DNA from: DATBIS01 sp036556805
GTDB taxonomy: Bacteria > Actinomycetota > UBA4738 > HRBIN12
NCBI GenBank assembly: GCA_036556805.1
Contig: DATBIS010000080.1
Span: 1-8,639 of the forward strand
Length of the DNA stretch: 8,639 nt
Reading direction: 5' to 3'
Shown here: piece by piece, positions 7,279 through 8,639 of the stretch
Position numbering within the stretch: the stretch's first letter is position 1
How the letters are laid out: every line of letters begins with the position of its first letter
Notes under the pieces: model-generated
Database searches by the model: none
Told to the model about the DNA's origin: nothing
Seen by the model: only the letters and a program-made list of their open reading frames with translations
Translations under genes and position numbers: made by a program

Positions 7279-8199
7279 TTGCGATTCGGCGTCGTGTTCC
7301 CCGGTCAGGGCTCGCAGTTCGCGGGAATGGCGGACCCGTGGATCGCGCATCCGGCCGGCAAGGTGGTGCTCGAAGAAGCATCGGACGCGCTCGGCCTGGA
7401 CGTCGCCGGCGCGTGCCGCGACGAGTCGATGCTCGCGACCACCGACGTCGTGCAGCCGGCCCTGATCGCGTGCGACGTCGCGGCGTATCGCGTGCTCGAG
7501 GCCGAGGGGCTCACGGACGTCGCGGGCGTCGCGGGCCACTCGCTCGGCGAGTTCGCCGCGCTCGTGGCGGCGGGCGTCGTCGAGCTCCCCGCCATGCTGC
7601 AGGTCGTGGCCGTGCGCGGCCGCGCGATGCAGGAGGCGAGCGAGCGCCGGCCGGGCGCGATGAGTGCGCTCCTCGGCGTCGGCGCAGCCGACGCCGAGGA
7701 GATCTGTGCCGAGGCCCGCGACGACGACGTGCTCGTCGTCGCGAACGAGAACTCGCCCCAGCAGGTCGTGATCAGCGGCAGCGTCGCCGCGATCGAGCGA
7801 GCCGAGCAGGTGTGCGCCGGGCGCGGCGTGCGCGCGGTGCGGTTGAAGGTCGCCGGCGCGTTCCACTCTGCGCTCATGGAGCCCGCGGTGGCGCCGCTCG
7901 GCGAGGCGATCGACGCCGTCGCGTTCGAGGCGCCCCGGATGCCGATCGCGTCGAACGTGACCGGCGAGCTCGTCGAGGATCCGAGGGAACTGCGGGAGCT
8001 CGCCAAGCGTCACGTCGTGTCCCCGGTTCGGTGGGAGCGATGCGCGCGAGCGTTGGCCGCCGCCGGTGCCGAAACCTTCGTCGAGGCCGGCCCCGGCGAC
8101 GTGCTCACGAAGCTCGCGAAGCGGGCGGTGCCGGGCTCGAGGGCCGTGGCGGTCGGGTCGCCGGACGCCGCATCGGCGCTGCTCTCGGGCGGTGCCTGA
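7279..8199 (+). CDS. fabD: FabD, malonyl-CoA:ACP transacylase
   Basis: This 306-residue enzyme moves malonyl from CoA to acyl carrier protein, supplying the extender unit for type II fatty-acid synthesis in the cytoplasm. The start is a TTG chosen by its ribosome binding site. Visible family motifs are GQGSQ (9-13), GHSLGEF with nucleophile S88, R113 in VRGRAMQ (malonyl carboxylate binding), NSPQQVVISG, and FHSALMEP with catalytic H196. VSPVRWE is typical of the C-terminal part. All catalytic residues are present and the length is normal. A polyketide acyltransferase domain is unlikely because the protein is free-standing and next to fabH. It is divergent from mreB and followed after 48 bases by fabH, the order known from Streptomyces (fabD-fabH-acpP-fabF). 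Confidence 0.95.
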   Translation: MRFGVVFPGQGSQFAGMADPWIAHPAGKVVLEEASDALGLDVAGACRDESMLATTDVVQPALIACDVAAYRVLEAEGLTDVAGVAGHSLGEFAALVAAGVVELPAMLQVVAVRGRAMQEASERRPGAMSALLGVGAADAEEICAEARDDDVLVVANENSPQQVVISGSVAAIERAEQVCAGRGVRAVRLKVAGAFHSALMEPAVAPLGEAIDAVAFEAPRMPIASNVTGELVEDPRELRELAKRHVVSPVRWERCARALAAAGAETFVEAGPGDVLTKLAKRAVPGSRAVAVGSPDAASALLSGGA

Positions 8200-8201
8200 C
8201 C

Positions 8202-8215
8202 CCGCGAGTTCGCGG
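8202..8215 (+). repeat. Short hairpin just after fabD
   Basis: CCGCG (8202-8206) and CGCGG (8211-8215) form a perfect five-base stem with loop AGTT, two bases after the fabD stop. There is no T tract behind it, so it is not a standard intrinsic terminator. It could slow polymerase or protect the fabD mRNA 3' end. It lies upstream of the fabH -10 candidate. Confidence 0.4.
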
Positions 8216-8235
8216 ACGGGCCACCCCCCTTCCGA

Positions 8236-8241
8236 TATCCT
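8236..8241 (+). promoter_or_regulatory. Candidate -10 box for a leaderless fabH mRNA
   Basis: TATCCT at 8236-8241 fits TANNNT and is separated from the fabH GTG by six bases, which places the expected transcription start on the G of the start codon at 8248. No Shine-Dalgarno sequence precedes this GTG. That combination is the known signature of leaderless genes in actinobacteria and deinococci. No clear -35 is visible. Confidence 0.4.
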
Positions 8242-8246
8242 CGCGA

Positions 8247-8260
8247 CGTGACGCGTCACG
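8247..8260 (+). promoter_or_regulatory. 14-bp perfect palindrome over the fabH start codon
   Basis: CGTGACGCGTCACG is its own reverse complement and covers the GTG start and the predicted transcription start. A repressor bound here would block initiation. In RNA it could form a four-base stem with loop CGCG at the very 5' end. I know no specific regulator for this exact sequence. At this GC content about one palindrome of this size per 8-9 kb can arise by chance, so its position is the main argument. Confidence 0.4.
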
Positions 8261-8639
8261 CGGCGATCTCGGGGGTGGGCTCCTCACTGCCCGGCGGGCC
8301 CGTCCCCAACACCTACTTCGAATCTCTCGTCGAAACCTCTGACGAGTGGATCCGCGATCGCACCGGCATCGCGTCTCGCCACTTCGCCGAGGTGGGGGTC
8401 AACACCTCCGACCTCGCGCTCGAGGCCGCGATGCGTGCGCTCGAGGGCGCCGCCGTCGACGCCGGCCAGCTCGACCTCATCGTGGTCGCGTCGCTCACGC
8501 CCGACACGCCCATCCCTTCCACCGCCGTGTGGCTGCAGCGAAAGCTCGGCGTCGGCTGCCCCGCGTTCGACGTGAACGCGGCGTGCGCGGGGTTCTCGTA
8601 CGCGATGTCGACGGCAACGGCGTTCATCGAGTCCGGCGC
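8248..8639 (+). CDS. fabH: FabH, beta-ketoacyl-ACP synthase III (partial, runs off right edge)
   Basis: The first 130 codons of FabH (KAS III) are present from a GTG at 8248. This thiolase-fold enzyme condenses an acyl-CoA primer with malonyl-ACP, made by FabD, and so starts each fatty-acid chain. Its primer choice (acetyl or branched) largely sets membrane lipid type, but the residues deciding that lie beyond the window. Visible hallmarks are DEWIRDRTGI, with W34 and R38 for CoA binding, and DVNAACAGF with the active-site cysteine C113, near the position of C112 in E. coli. The catalytic His and Asn are downstream and unseen. The start agrees with the family length before the first motif. 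A 3-oxoacyl synthase from a secondary-metabolite cluster is possible but unlikely beside fabD. An acyl carrier protein and fabF may follow. Confidence 0.93.
   Translation, partial: MTRHAAISGVGSSLPGGPVPNTYFESLVETSDEWIRDRTGIASRHFAEVGVNTSDLALEAAMRALEGAAVDAGQLDLIVVASLTPDTPIPSTAVWLQRKLGVGCPAFDVNAACAGFSYAMSTATAFIESG

Noticed and set aside
8202..8215. Rho-independent terminator after fabD
   Set aside because: The stem is only five pairs and no T tract follows.
7195..8259. Minus-strand open frame of about 354 codons antisense to fabD
   Set aside because: His/Arg/Asp-rich composition mirroring fabD codons, no recognisable motif, and it runs through the mreB promoter region.

Overview
This is a high-GC bacterial chromosome segment holding ordinary core genes for cell elongation and fatty-acid synthesis. 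Two things suggest Actinomycetota, probably a lineage away from the well-studied genera. One is the mreB-mreC-mreD-mrdA-rodA order in a single cluster beside a fabD-fabH pair, as known from actinobacteria. The other is the very strong G/C bias at third codon positions. A Chloroflexota-like or other high-GC phylum cannot be excluded from sequence alone. No insertion sequence, phage gene, CRISPR array, tRNA or rRNA is visible, and I do not see an undescribed multi-gene system.

Layout, left to right. Positions 1-24 are the first eight codons of a minus-strand gene that leaves the window. Positions 25-470 are a long divergent intergenic region rich in short hairpins, including one that covers the left gene's ribosome binding site. 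Positions 471-1634 (+) encode a soluble protein with a receiver domain followed by a histidine kinase core. Its stop codon directly abuts the stop codon of the convergent cluster from the right. On the minus strand, read from 7179 down to 1635, lie mreB, mreC, mreD, mrdA (PBP2) and rodA, the Rod complex (elongasome). Three of the four junctions are one-base stop/start overlaps. Positions 7180-7278 are a short divergent promoter region. Positions 7279-8199 (+) are fabD, and 8248-8639 (+) are the first 130 codons of fabH, cut by the window edge.

How they work together. MreB filaments, MreC and MreD position and activate the RodA glycosyltransferase and the PBP2 transpeptidase for lateral wall synthesis. 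FabD and FabH start type II fatty-acid synthesis: FabD loads malonyl onto ACP and FabH performs the first condensation. The two pathways diverge from about 99 bp of DNA, a natural place to coordinate wall and membrane growth. The kinase may sense or regulate something in this context, but nothing in its sequence names the signal.

The parts most worth a second look are regulatory. They are the 14-bp perfect palindrome on the fabH start codon behind a leaderless-type -10 box, the hairpin sequestering the ribosome binding site of the left gene, and the relaxed codon usage inside mrdA, which may mark a recombined segment.
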